Assembly (NCBI GenBank): GCA_900078375.1
Contig: FLQS01000034.1
Span: 42,143-106,142, forward strand
Source: an uncultured Mycobacterium sp.
Lineage (GTDB): Bacteria; Actinomycetota; Actinomycetes; Mycobacteriales; Mycobacteriaceae
Reading direction: 5' to 3'
Length of the DNA stretch: 64,000 nucleotides
Shown: piece by piece, positions 16,541-25,331 of the stretch
Layout of the letters: every line of letters starts with the position of its first letter
Position numbering within the stretch: position 1 is the stretch's first letter
Position numbers and translations under genes: made by a program
Notes under the pieces: model-generated
What the model was told of the DNA's origin: nothing
The model's input: only the letters and a program-made list of their open reading frames with translations
Databases searched by the model: none

Positions 16541-17512
16541 ATGAATCCATTTCGGAAGATACGCAGTCGGGGGATCATTCGGGCGGCGACTGCCGCCATC
16601 GCTTCACTCCTGGTGGTCGGCGCCGTCGCGGCCCAACCACCGATGGCCAAGGCGGCCGAGGTCGAGTTCCTCAGCGTGCCGTCGCCGTCGATGGGTCGCA
16701 ACATCACCGTCCAGTTCCAGGGCGGCGGCCCGAAGGCGGTGTATCTGCTCGACGGCCTGCGCGCCCAGGACGACCGCAGCGGCTGGGACATCAACACCGG
16801 CGCATTCTCCTGGTTCAACGACTCCGGCGTCTCCGTCGTGATGCCGGTCGGTGGCATGTCGAGTTTCTATACCGACTGGTACCGGCCCGCGACCGGAAAC
16901 GGCACCACGCAGACCTACAAATGGGAGACCTTCCTGACCTCCGAGCTGCCGGGGTGGCTGTCGGCCAACAAGGGCATCAGCTCCAGCGGCAACGCCGTTG
17001 TCGGGCTGTCGATGTCGGGCAGCGCCGCGCTGACATTGGCCGCCTACCATCCCGCACAGTTCGTGTACGCGAGCTCGCTGTCGGGCTTCCTGAACCTGTC
17101 GGCGCAGACCTGGCCGCTGTTGGTCTCGATCGCGATGGCCGACGCCGGCGGCTTCAACGCCCTCGACATGTGGGGCGTCTTCGGCGGGGCGGCCTGGCAG
17201 CGCAACGACCCGATGCTCCACGTCGGCCAGCTCGTGTCGAACAACACCCGTATCTGGGTCTACAGCGGCAACGGGAACCCGACCGACCTCGACGCCGGCC
17301 TGGGCAACGCGCAGGTTCCCGCGCAGTTCCTCGAGGGCCTGACGATTCGGACCAACCACGCGTTCCAAGCCCGCTACGAAGCCGCGGGCGGACGCAACGG
17401 TGTGTTCAACTTCCCGCCCACGGGCACCCACAGCTGGGGTTACTGGGGTGGCCAACTACAGGCGATGAAGCCCGACATCCAGCGGGTATTGGGCGCCTCA
17501 CCGACCGCCTGA
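16541..17512 (+). CDS. Antigen 85-like secreted mycolyltransferase/esterase
   Basis: 323 residues. A Sec signal peptide (RAATAAIASLLVVGAVAA) leads into the alpha/beta-hydrolase fold of the Fbp family: VEFLSVPSPSMGRNITVQFQ, YLLDGLRAQDD, the nucleophile Ser159 in GLSMSGSA, and the C-terminal His in GTHSWGYWG. The conserved AWQRNDPM segment is present. Antigen 85 enzymes transfer mycolates between trehalose monomycolate molecules and onto arabinogalactan outside the membrane. Which paralogue (A/B/C) it matches cannot be told. An AGGACCTCTC leader precedes the ATG, and a perfect 9-bp hairpin follows the stop. Confidence 0.93.
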   Translation: MNPFRKIRSRGIIRAATAAIASLLVVGAVAAQPPMAKAAEVEFLSVPSPSMGRNITVQFQGGGPKAVYLLDGLRAQDDRSGWDINTGAFSWFNDSGVSVVMPVGGMSSFYTDWYRPATGNGTTQTYKWETFLTSELPGWLSANKGISSSGNAVVGLSMSGSAALTLAAYHPAQFVYASSLSGFLNLSAQTWPLLVSIAMADAGGFNALDMWGVFGGAAWQRNDPMLHVGQLVSNNTRIWVYSGNGNPTDLDAGLGNAQVPAQFLEGLTIRTNHAFQARYEAAGGRNGVFNFPPTGTHSWGYWGGQLQAMKPDIQRVLGASPTA

Positions 17513-17527
17513 CCCCAGACGAAAGGC

Positions 17528-17550
17528 CCGGTCCCTTGTCCAGGGACCGG
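17528..17550 (+). terminator. Intrinsic hairpin after the antigen-85-like gene
   Basis: CCGGTCCCT (17528-17536) and AGGGACCGG (17542-17550) form a perfect 9-bp stem with a 5-nt loop, 16 nt after the stop. No T-run follows, consistent with mycobacterial hairpin-only terminators. Confidence 0.7.
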
Positions 17551-17730
17551 ACCTCTCAGTGTCACGTACGGGGGCGCCCGGCGGCAGCCTTCAGCCCTAT
17601 TCCCCGGCTCTTGGATCCTCAAACCCGGCCCGCGCAGAATGAGTCCAGACGGCACCCTCAGCAGGCCCGCCATTGCCGACGGGCTACGGTTACTTCTGAA
17701 AACGGCCGTGCGCAGATAAGGGGACAGCAG

Positions 17731-18969
17731 ATGGACCTGTCGTGGTCGGCGAAGGATCTCGAGTTCCGCGACGAGGTGCGGGCGTTCCTGGACGACAAGC
17801 TCACCCCGGATCTGCGGCAGGCGGGCCGGCTGATGACCAGCGTCTATGCCGACCACGACGCCAGCATGGCGTGGCAGGCGATCCTGCACGAACGGGGCTG
17901 GGCCGCCCCCGCCTGGCCCGTCGAGCACGGCGGCTGCGACTGGTCGCTGACCCAGCACTACATCTTCAGCCGTGAATCCACGCTCGGCGGGGCGCCGTCG
18001 TTGTCGCCGATGGGCATTCGGATGGTCGCCCACGCGATCATCGCCTACGGCACCGCCGAGCAGAAGGACTACTTCCTGCCGCGCATCCTCACCGGTGAGG
18101 TGTTCTTCTGCCAGGGCTACTCCGAACCGGAGGCAGGCTCGGACCTGGCCGCGCTGACGATGGCGGCGACCAATGATGAATCAGCCGGTGATCTCATTTG
18201 CACCGGCAGCAAGATCTGGACCACCCACGCCACCGAGGCCAACTGGATCTTCGCGCTGGTGCGCACCTCGCGCTCGGCCAAGAAGCAGCATGGCATCACG
18301 TTCGTGCTGATCGACATGAGCACACCGGGCATCGAGATCCGCCCGCTGGTGATGACCTCCGGCGAGAAGGTGCAGAATCAGATCTTCTTCGACGCGGTGC
18401 GGGTACCCAAGTCGAACGTGATCGGCGAGATCGACGACGGCTGGACGGTGGCCAAGTACCTGTTGGAGTTCGAACGTGGCGGTGGCGCAACGGCACCCGC
18501 GCTGCAGGCCTTGGCCGACGCGATCGCGACCGAGGCGACCGGACAACCGGGCCCGGCTGGCGGCGCGCTGATCGACGACCCGGCGTTCGCCGCCAAACTC
18601 GCCGACATTCGCATCCGCGCCGAAGTGCTCGAGATCCTCGAATACCGCGTCCTGACAACGGTTGCCGAAGGGCGCAATCCCGGTGCCGCGTCGTCGATGC
18701 TGAAGATCCTGTCCACCGAACTCTCGCAGGCCATCACCGAACTCGCCATGGAGGCCGCCGGCCCGCGCGGCCGGGCCTATCAGCCGCACGCGACCCGGCC
18801 CGGCGGCCCGGTCTCGGACTTCGAACCACCGGCGGACGGCTACGTCAGTGGTCAGCCATGGCAGGCGGTGGCGGCGCTGCGCTACTTCAACGACCGGGCC
18901 GGTTCAATCTACGCCGGCAGCAACGAGATTCAGCGCAACATCCTGGCCAAGGCGACATTGGGGCTGTAA
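17731..18969 (+). CDS. Acyl-CoA dehydrogenase (FadE), first of a coupled pair
   Basis: 412 residues, standard length. WSAKDLEFRDEVRAFLDDKL is the N-terminal helix; CQGYSEPEAGSDLAAL is the FAD/substrate loop; GTGSKIWTTHA-like SKIWTTHATEANW and FDAVRVPKSNVIGEIDDGW lie in the beta domain; the tail IYAGSNEIQRNILAKATLGL lies in the C-terminal helical domain. The ATG at 17731 follows AAGGGGACAG. The stop overlaps the start of the second fadE (TAATG), which indicates coupled translation, as for the alpha2-beta2 heteromeric FadE pairs used in mycobacterial sterol and polyketide-acyl catabolism. Substrate unknown. Confidence 0.9.
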   Translation: MDLSWSAKDLEFRDEVRAFLDDKLTPDLRQAGRLMTSVYADHDASMAWQAILHERGWAAPAWPVEHGGCDWSLTQHYIFSRESTLGGAPSLSPMGIRMVAHAIIAYGTAEQKDYFLPRILTGEVFFCQGYSEPEAGSDLAALTMAATNDESAGDLICTGSKIWTTHATEANWIFALVRTSRSAKKQHGITFVLIDMSTPGIEIRPLVMTSGEKVQNQIFFDAVRVPKSNVIGEIDDGWTVAKYLLEFERGGGATAPALQALADAIATEATGQPGPAGGALIDDPAFAAKLADIRIRAEVLEILEYRVLTTVAEGRNPGAASSMLKILSTELSQAITELAMEAAGPRGRAYQPHATRPGGPVSDFEPPADGYVSGQPWQAVAALRYFNDRAGSIYAGSNEIQRNILAKATLGL

Positions 18970-20096
18970 TGGACTTCAACCTGAACAAAGAACAAGAGCT
19001 CCTGCGCGACGGCCTCGGCAAGTTTCTGGCCACCCGCTACGACCTCGAGAAGAGCCGCACCGCAGCCAAGCTCGGGCCGGGCTGGCAGCCCGATATCTGG
19101 CGCGGCCTGGCCGACGAGCTCGGCATCCTCGGCGCCGCATTCCCGGAGTCGGTCGGCGGAATCGGCGGGGGCCCAGTCGAAATCATGGTGATTGCCGAAG
19201 AATTGGGTCGCGCGCTGGCGATCGAGCCCTTCGTCGACACGGTCGTGGTCGCGGGCGGGCTGCTGCAGCGGTCCGACCACCCCGCCGCCGCGGCGCTGCT
19301 GGAACGTATCGCGGAAGGCAGCGCCATCGTCGCCGTGGCGAGCGCCGAGCCCGACGCCGGCGACCACGCGGTGTCGACCAAAGCGGTCCGCGACGGCTCC
19401 GAGTGGGTGCTCACCGGCGAGAAGATCGTCGTCACCGCCGCGCCGCTGGCCACCCATCTGCTGATCACCGCGCGCACAACTGGCAATAGCCAAGGGGTTT
19501 CGCTGTTCCTCACCGAGTTCGATCCGGCCGCACCGCCGGCGGGCGTCGAGGTCCACAGCTACCGCACCATCGACGATCGACGTGCCGCCGACCTGACGAT
19601 CAACCAACTGCACCTTCCCGCCGATGCGCTGCTCGCCCCGGACGCGACGTCGTCACTGGCGCAGGCGCGCGACGAGGGCGCGGCCGCGGTGTGCGCGGAG
19701 GCCGTCGGCGCGATGCGAAAGGTCCTGTCCGACACCGTCGAATACTGCAAACAGCGACAGCAGTTCGGTCAGCCGATCGGCAGCTTCCAGGTCTTGCAGC
19801 GTCGCATGGTCGACATGTACATGGAGGTCGAGCAGGCCGTCGCCGCGGTCTACCTCGCGGTGCTGAACCTCGACGCCGAGCCGCACGCCAGAGCCCGCTC
19901 GGTCTCGGCGGCCAAGGTGACCATCGGCCGAGCCGCCCGGTTCCTGGGCCAGAACGCCGTCCAGCTGCACGGCGGCATGGGCATGACCGAGGAACTGGCG
20001 ATCGGTCACTACTTCAAGCGGCTCACTGCGCTGCAGTACGAGTTCGGTTCCACCGACCAGCACCGCGCGCGGTACGCGAAACTGACTCGTCCCTAA
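18969..20096 (+). CDS. Acyl-CoA dehydrogenase (FadE), second of a coupled pair
   Basis: 375 residues. It begins at the ATG that shares its A with the previous stop. Features are MDFNLNKEQELLRDGLGKFL, ELGRALAIEPFVDTVVVAGGLL, EYCKQRQQFGQPIGSFQVLQRRMVDMYMEVEQA (typical helical region) and VQLHGGMGMTEELAIGHYFKR. It lacks the strong SEPEAGSD loop of its partner, having VASAEPDAGDHA instead, as expected if it is the structural or secondary subunit of a heteromer. The stop overlaps that of the convergent SDR by 4 nt. Confidence 0.9.
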   Translation: MDFNLNKEQELLRDGLGKFLATRYDLEKSRTAAKLGPGWQPDIWRGLADELGILGAAFPESVGGIGGGPVEIMVIAEELGRALAIEPFVDTVVVAGGLLQRSDHPAAAALLERIAEGSAIVAVASAEPDAGDHAVSTKAVRDGSEWVLTGEKIVVTAAPLATHLLITARTTGNSQGVSLFLTEFDPAAPPAGVEVHSYRTIDDRRAADLTINQLHLPADALLAPDATSSLAQARDEGAAAVCAEAVGAMRKVLSDTVEYCKQRQQFGQPIGSFQVLQRRMVDMYMEVEQAVAAVYLAVLNLDAEPHARARSVSAAKVTIGRAARFLGQNAVQLHGGMGMTEELAIGHYFKRLTALQYEFGSTDQHRARYAKLTRP

Positions 20097-20932
20097 CCTT
20101 TTTCGGCGGTCTGCCGAGCCCGTTCCCGCATCGAGGCGATCACGCCGCCGTCGTTGAGGATGTCGGTTCCGGTGAGATAGCCCGCGCGGTCACTGGCGCA
20201 GAAGGCGAACAACTCCGCCATCTCCTGCGCGGTTCCCCACCTGGGCACGGCGGCGTTGGCGACCATCGCGCCCGCGCCGGCCTCCGCCTCCAACAGGCCC
20301 ATCTCGGTGTCGACGGACCCCGGGGACACCGAAACGATGCGCAGGCCCCGGCCGTTGAACCGTTCGGCCTGCGACGAGCTGTACCACCGGACGAAGGTCT
20401 TGCTGATGCTGTAGGCCAGCCCGGAGCGCATCTCCTCCCCCGCGATGTCGCACGCCGCCAGCATCTCGGCGAGGAACCGCTCCTCGTCGGTGAAGGCGAG
20501 GTCGAAATGCTGGGTCGGGACGAGTTCCTCGGGCAGCATGTGCGACGCCATCGACGCCACGTTGACGACCACGGCACCGTCAGCGGCCGTGGCGAAGAAC
20601 ACCTCGTTGACGTTGAGCGTGCCGATCGCATTGGTGGTCATCACGTAGTCGGCGTCGCCCATGCTCGGGCTGACCCCGGCAGTGTGGATCACCGAAGCGA
20701 TCGGCCCGATCCCGGACGCCGTCTCGAACAGCCGGCTGACGGCGTCGCGGTCGGTGACATCGCAGTTGACCGCCGTCGCCGTGATCCCGAGGTCGCTCAG
20801 CGCAGCCGACGCCGCGTCCAGCCGGTCCTGTCTGACGTCGCAGAGCACCAGTGTGCGATCCTGACCGACGATCTTGGCCGTGGCCTGGCCCATGCCACCA
20901 GCGCCACCTGTGATTATCGAAACCCGACTCAT
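20093..20932 (-). CDS. Short-chain dehydrogenase/reductase
   Basis: 279 residues. TGGAGGMGQATA cofactor motif, NCDVTDRDAV, VASMASHM for the catalytic Ser, YSISKTF for Tyr and Lys, and LTGTDILNDGGV at the C-terminus. A roughly 30-residue insert (ELVPTQHFDLAFTDEERFLAEM) between the Ser strand and the Tyr helix is typical of 3-alpha-hydroxysteroid / carveol-type SDRs. Convergent with the fadE pair, so co-regulation is not implied but a related substrate is plausible. Confidence 0.83.
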   Translation of the reverse strand: MSRVSIITGGAGGMGQATAKIVGQDRTLVLCDVRQDRLDAASAALSDLGITATAVNCDVTDRDAVSRLFETASGIGPIASVIHTAGVSPSMGDADYVMTTNAIGTLNVNEVFFATAADGAVVVNVASMASHMLPEELVPTQHFDLAFTDEERFLAEMLAACDIAGEEMRSGLAYSISKTFVRWYSSSQAERFNGRGLRIVSVSPGSVDTEMGLLEAEAGAGAMVANAAVPRWGTAQEMAELFAFCASDRAGYLTGTDILNDGGVIASMRERARQTAEKG

Positions 20933-21068
20933 GCCCGGACGATATACGGCAAGCTATCGCCGGCCGACGGCAGGCCAGAAACTGCGTCACAAACACGTCA
21001 TCGACTTTCATGTGGTTCGGGTATCCACAACCAAGATCTGAGAAGGCAAGCTCTGAGGAGGTCGGCAC

Positions 21069-21701
21069 ATGCTCAACACGATTGCTGACGTGGTGGGAAA
21101 CATCGCGCAGGGGGTAGGCGGCATTTTCGGCATCCGACACGGCACCGAAGAGCCTGCGTTCACGGTGGAGCGCGAGGTCGGCAGCGTCCAGATTCGCCGC
21201 TATGGGCCCCGCATCGCCGCCGAGACGACGATCGGCGCCGACGAGGAGTCGGCGCGAAATCTTGGGTTCCGGCTGCTGGCCGGTTACATATTCGGCGCGA
21301 ACTCCAGCAGCGACAAGATCGCGATGACGGCCCCCGTCGCGCAACAGGCCAGCGAGAAGATCGCGATGACCGCGCCGGTCGTAACCCAACGCACGCCGTC
21401 AGGTGAATGGGTGATCCGCTTCTTCATGCCGTCGAAGTACAGCCTCGATTCGCTGCCAGCCCCGAAGGACGACAGGGTCCGCCTGATGACGGTTCCTTCC
21501 GAAACCGTGGCGGTGTTGCGATTCACCGGGAGTATCGGCCCGGACGCGGTCTCCGAACGCACCGGACAACTCTTGAAAGTCTTGTACCGCAACAATATCG
21601 AACCCACCGGCGACCCGTTGGCCTGGTTCTACGATCCGCCGTGGGCGTTGCCCTGCCTGCGTCGCAACGAAGTGGTGGTAGGCGTCCCTGCCGATACGTG
21701 A
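21069..21701 (+). CDS. SOUL-family heme-binding protein
   Basis: 210 residues. The SOUL/HBP pattern is clear: EREVGSVQIRRYGPRIAAET, the AxNLGFRLLAGYIFG segment, a doubled KIAMTAPV (once as DKIAMTAPVAQQ, once as EKIAMTAPVVTQ), and RFFMPSKYSLDSLPAPKDDRV followed by VLRFTGS. The family binds heme or porphyrin in animals; the bacterial role is unclear. The N-terminal 25 residues are Gly/Ile-rich without a classical signal. A GAGGAGGT ribosome site precedes the ATG. Confidence 0.88.
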   Translation: MLNTIADVVGNIAQGVGGIFGIRHGTEEPAFTVEREVGSVQIRRYGPRIAAETTIGADEESARNLGFRLLAGYIFGANSSSDKIAMTAPVAQQASEKIAMTAPVVTQRTPSGEWVIRFFMPSKYSLDSLPAPKDDRVRLMTVPSETVAVLRFTGSIGPDAVSERTGQLLKVLYRNNIEPTGDPLAWFYDPPWALPCLRRNEVVVGVPADT

Positions 21702-21709
21702 TTAGCTGA

Positions 21710-22200
21710 TTGACGAGCAACAAGCGGCCTGGGGGCAACCTCACACCGCATTTCGCGGATGTCCAGGCCCACGACCTGTCCGACGACTGTTCGATGCCTC
21801 CGACAGTGCCCGCACCAAGCGCGTCCTGCTGGAGGGTTGGGAGCAGTTCGACGAGCCCGTCGACCGCATCGTGTCGATCGGCGCCTTCGCGCACTTCGGA
21901 CACGAACGCTACGACGATTTCTTCGCCCGGTGCTTCGCGATACTGCCCGACGACGGCGTCATGCTGCTGCACACCATCACCGGGTTGCACCCGCAGGAGA
22001 TGATCGACCGCGGCATACCGTTGTCCTTCGACTTCGCCCGGTTCGTCAAGTTCATGGTGACCGAGATCTTCCCGGGCGGGCGGCTGCCGTCGATCCCGGT
22101 GGTCGAAGAACTGGCAACCGCAGCGGGTTTCGCTATCAGCCGGGTCCAGTCCCTGCAACTGCATTACGCGCTCTTAGCGCACGCGAGAAACGCGGGGGTG
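21710..22200 (+). pseudogene. Relic of a mycolic-acid cyclopropane/methoxy synthase (CmaA/MmaA family)
   Basis: The first 25 codons (SNKRPGGNLTPHFADVQAH-DLSDD) match the N-terminus of the SAM-dependent cyclopropane mycolate synthases, but the Tyr of HYDLSDD is missing. The sequence then jumps, in a different frame, to LFDASDSARTKRVLLEGWEQF, skipping about 70 residues that should hold the SAM-binding VGCGWG motif. It continues as VDRIVSIGAFAHFGHERYDDFFARCF and FPGGRLPSIPVVEELATAAGF to SLQLHYA, and then loses similarity before the C-terminal helices. So there is an internal deletion with a frameshift and a 3' truncation: it cannot encode an active enzyme. The SulP gene begins 15 nt later. Confidence 0.85.
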
Positions 22201-22214
22201 TCACAATTCCGGTC

Positions 22215-23891
22215 GTGCCCACCACCGCCCCGCCCACCTGGCTGGCCCCGGCAATCCGGCCGTATCGCGCGAGCTGGTTGCGGGCCGACATCCTGGCGGG
22301 GCTGGGGACCGGCGCGGTCGTCATCCCACTGGCGATGGCCTACGCGACCGTCGCCAACATGCCCGTCCAAATGGGCTTGTACACCTGCATCGTCCCGGTG
22401 GTGGTGTACGCGTTCATCGGTGGCTCCCGAGTCGCCAGTATCAGTACCTCGTCAACCGTCTCGACGCTCACCGCCTCGACAATGCTGGCCGGGGGCGTCC
22501 TCATCGGCTCGGACGACCAACGCGATGACCTGATCACGCTGACCCTGCTGGTGGGCTTGTTCTTGTTGATCGCCAGGGTGTTTCGGCTCGGCATGCTGGT
22601 CGACAACATCAGCGACATGACACTGATCGGCATCAAGATCGCCGTCGGCCTGACCGTCATGGCAGCGCAGCTACCCAAGCTGCTCGGCGTTGCGCCGCAT
22701 CCCCGTACGACCGGCTTCTTCAAGGTGGCGTGGGCGGCGCTCGCCGATCTCCCACGGGCCAGCCTGGTCACGATCGCGGTCTCGGCGGTCGCTCTGATCG
22801 TGCTGCTTGTGCTGACGAAGTTTGTCCCCCGCGTGCCCGGGCCGCTCGCGGTCATCGTCGTGGGGATCGCGGTGAGCGCCGTCGTGGCGTTCCCGACGCA
22901 CGGGGTGGCGCTGATCCCGACTGTGCCGTCCGGGTTTCCGGTGCCCGAGGTGCCCCGTCTCGATCGCCATATCGTGCCGCTGCTCCCGGGCGCCTTGGCG
23001 ATCGCCGTGATGGCCTTCTTGGAAACCGTTGCCGTGGCGCGTACCTCGCGGCGACTCGAGGACAGCCCGATCGAGCCGGATCGTGAGCTGATGGCGCTGG
23101 GGCTGGCCTCGGTCGCCGGGGCGTTCTTCCACTCTCTGCCGCCGGCCGGTGGGTTCGCCCAGACATCGGTGAACCTGCGCAACGGTGCGCGCAGCCAGAT
23201 CAGCGGCCTGGTGATGGTGGTGCTCGCCGTATTGGTGGCGCTGTTCGTCGCCCCGATCCTCAGCCTGCTGCCGCAGGCGGTGCTCGGCGCGGTCGTGGTC
23301 GTCGCGGTCACCCGCCTCGTCGACATCGCCGCGCTGCGCCGGCTCTACTGCTTCAATCCCCGCGAATGCTACGGCGCCATCGGGGTGGCTCTGGTCGGGT
23401 TGGCGTTCGGGCTCATCCCCGCGGTGGCCGTCGCGGTGGCGGTCACCCTACTGATGGTGCTGCACGTGGTGAACTCCCCGCACGTCGCTCAAGTCGTGCG
23501 GCACCACGACTGCACGTGGACAGAACAACCCGAGGACGCGGCGCTGGTTCCCGCCGACCCGCTGGTGCTGCGCTGCCTGGTCCCGCTTTATGCGGCCAAC
23601 GTGCGTCCGAACATCGCCGCCATCCGGAAGGCGACGCTCGATGCCGGCACGCAGCCGACGACGCTGGTACTCGACTTGGTACGGCAGACCGTCGTGGAGT
23701 CGACGGTGTTGCACATCTTGGCCGACCTGGACCTCGAGCTGTCCGGCGCCGGGATCCGGCTGATGATCACCGCGCTACCTGATCGGACGTTGCGGACGGT
23801 GCAACGCACCGAATGGTGGCAGGAGTTCGAGGCGGACGGGCGCTACCAGTCCGACCTGAATGCTGCCGTCGAAGCGGTCGATCCGGCCTAA
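22215..23891 (+). CDS. SulP-family anion transporter with C-terminal STAS domain
   Basis: 558 residues from the GTG at 22215; longer frames upstream run into the cyclopropane-synthase relic. About 11-12 membrane segments. SulP signatures: LRADILAGLGTGAVVIPLAMAYATVANMP, YAFIGGSRVASISTSSTVS, FLETVAVARTSRR, and SLPPAGGFAQTSVN. The C-terminal ~110 residues (LRCLVPLYAANVRPNIAAI, LVLDLVRQTVVESTVLHILADL) form a STAS domain. Sulfate or bicarbonate is the likely ion; similar in length to mycobacterial Rv1739c. The stop overlaps that of the convergent secreted-protein gene. Confidence 0.88.
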   Translation: MPTTAPPTWLAPAIRPYRASWLRADILAGLGTGAVVIPLAMAYATVANMPVQMGLYTCIVPVVVYAFIGGSRVASISTSSTVSTLTASTMLAGGVLIGSDDQRDDLITLTLLVGLFLLIARVFRLGMLVDNISDMTLIGIKIAVGLTVMAAQLPKLLGVAPHPRTTGFFKVAWAALADLPRASLVTIAVSAVALIVLLVLTKFVPRVPGPLAVIVVGIAVSAVVAFPTHGVALIPTVPSGFPVPEVPRLDRHIVPLLPGALAIAVMAFLETVAVARTSRRLEDSPIEPDRELMALGLASVAGAFFHSLPPAGGFAQTSVNLRNGARSQISGLVMVVLAVLVALFVAPILSLLPQAVLGAVVVVAVTRLVDIAALRRLYCFNPRECYGAIGVALVGLAFGLIPAVAVAVAVTLLMVLHVVNSPHVAQVVRHHDCTWTEQPEDAALVPADPLVLRCLVPLYAANVRPNIAAIRKATLDAGTQPTTLVLDLVRQTVVESTVLHILADLDLELSGAGIRLMITALPDRTLRTVQRTEWWQEFEADGRYQSDLNAAVEAVDPA

Positions 23892-24328
23892 CCCGGCGCA
23901 GGCGCACTCGGATCGGCTGCGGGCGGGACCGCGGACGAGCCGACCGGTCCGGTCGGGCCCGCCGCCATCCCGGGCGGCGGGGCGGCATCGGCGTCGAGCG
24001 GACGCTGCGTGAGCAGCAGGAGCGCGTCGCTGCCCGACACTTCCTGGGTGCGCATGGCATGCAACAGGTCGCGCCAATAGCCGAGGCGACCTTGCGGCGG
24101 GATGGCGTCCGCCGAGGTGCCCGGTGGCAGATTGTCCGGGCTGGACAGGTGCTGGACCGGCTCCGGGGCAGCCGCTGGCGCGGGGGCCGCCACCTGGGTG
24201 TTCGTATCGGTGGCCACTGGGATCGGTACCCCCGGATCGGCAGGATCAGCCGGGTCGGCGAACGCCGCGGGCGCCGCCAGAAATGCCGTCGCGACGCCCA
24301 GCGCGCCGAGCCCCATCATGATCTTCAC
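23888..24328 (-). CDS. Secreted Pro/Ala-rich small protein
   Basis: 146 residues with a clear signal peptide (MKIMMGLGALGVATAFLAAPAAFA, cleavage after AFA). The mature part is Ala/Pro/Asp-rich with one compact segment about midway (LGYWRDLLHAMRTQEVSGSDALLLL) that is predicted helical. No family recognised. Two closely spaced ATGs (24328 and 24316) are possible starts. Confidence 0.65.
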   Translation of the reverse strand: MKIMMGLGALGVATAFLAAPAAFADPADPADPGVPIPVATDTNTQVAAPAPAAAPEPVQHLSSPDNLPPGTSADAIPPQGRLGYWRDLLHAMRTQEVSGSDALLLLTQRPLDADAAPPPGMAAGPTGPVGSSAVPPAADPSAPAPG

Positions 24329-24638
24329 GGTCGTGTCCTCCGCGGGTCCTGCAGGACGGCGTCCCCGTTGCCCGACTGGCCGGTGAACACCCTGTACAGG
24401 TGTTTTCGACGGTGAACCCAGTTTGTTACATCCGTCACTCGCGTCACCACAGTCTCAGGACATCCACCGTGCTTGCCGACTCCGGCGGTTGGGCTTGATC
24501 GCCCGGCCGTCGACGGGGTAAAACTTCTCTGCCCGCAGAACCTGGGATCGCGATGGGTTCTGCCTTCATGGCACCCTGCGGCGTCCCCGGCGCAAGCGGC
24601 GATTCTCAAGAGCGGACAGTTGTTGGGAAGGGGTGACG
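24329..24638. other. Intergenic region between divergent genes
   Basis: 310 bp without a convincing gene. It contains CCTGTACAGG (24391-24400), a perfect 10-bp palindrome inside a wider imperfect repeat AACACC-N7-GGTGTT (24386-24404), upstream of the secreted-protein gene. It is a possible operator with no assigned regulator. Confidence 0.4.
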
Positions 24639-25331
24639 ATGGTTGCGGATGAGAATCCGATAGCGATGGACGACGACGGCGACGAGGCGAAGGTGCGCCC
24701 GGAGCAGGTGGGATGGTTTCGCTTCTTCTTCGACGACGAACGCTGGGAGTGGTCGGCCGAGGTCCAGGCCATGCACGGCTACGAGCCCGGCACCGTCTCG
24801 CCCACCACCGACTTGGTGCTGTCGCACAAACATCCCGACGACTACCAACAGGTCGCGAGCACGCTGGATGAGGTCCGACGTCACCACCAGGCCTTCAGCA
24901 CCCGGCATCGCATCATCGACACCGCGGGCCGGATCCACCACGTGATCGTGGTCGCCGACAAACTGCAGGATGATTCCGGTGCGGTCATCGGCACCCACGG
25001 CTTCTACGTCGACGTCAGCCCCGCCGAAGACAACCAACAGAAACAGCTCCGCGCGGCGATCGCCGAGATCGCCGAGAACCGGGCGACCATCGAACAGGCC
25101 AAAGGCATGTTGATGGTGGTCTACGGCATCGACTCCTCGGCGGCGTTCGACCTGCTGCGGTGGCGTTCCCAGGAGGCCAACGTCAAGCTCCGACTGCTGG
25201 CCGAACGGGTGGTCGCCGACTTCGTCGGACTGTCCCAAGCCGAAACATCGCCACAGCGGTCGGCCTACGACAACTTGCTGCTGACCGCCGACCAGCGCAT
25301 CGTTAGCCCGCATGAGACCGACTCGCAGTGA
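24639..25331 (+). CDS. PAS-ANTAR regulator (putative RNA-binding antiterminator)
   Basis: 230 residues from the ATG at 24639 (GGAAGGGG six bases upstream; a GTG two codons earlier is possible). Residues about 10-135 form a PAS domain of the PAS_3 type (GWFRFFFDDERWEWS, MHGYEPG, HPDDYQQV, RHRIIDTAGRIHHVIV). A helical linker leads into an ANTAR domain (about 140-200: RATIEQAKGMLMVVYGID, AFDLLRWRSQEANVKLRLLAERVV). ANTAR domains bind paired RNA hairpins to prevent termination. The stop region overlaps the VanX-like gene downstream, suggesting co-expression. Confidence 0.87.
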   Translation: MVADENPIAMDDDGDEAKVRPEQVGWFRFFFDDERWEWSAEVQAMHGYEPGTVSPTTDLVLSHKHPDDYQQVASTLDEVRRHHQAFSTRHRIIDTAGRIHHVIVVADKLQDDSGAVIGTHGFYVDVSPAEDNQQKQLRAAIAEIAENRATIEQAKGMLMVVYGIDSSAAFDLLRWRSQEANVKLRLLAERVVADFVGLSQAETSPQRSAYDNLLLTADQRIVSPHETDSQ

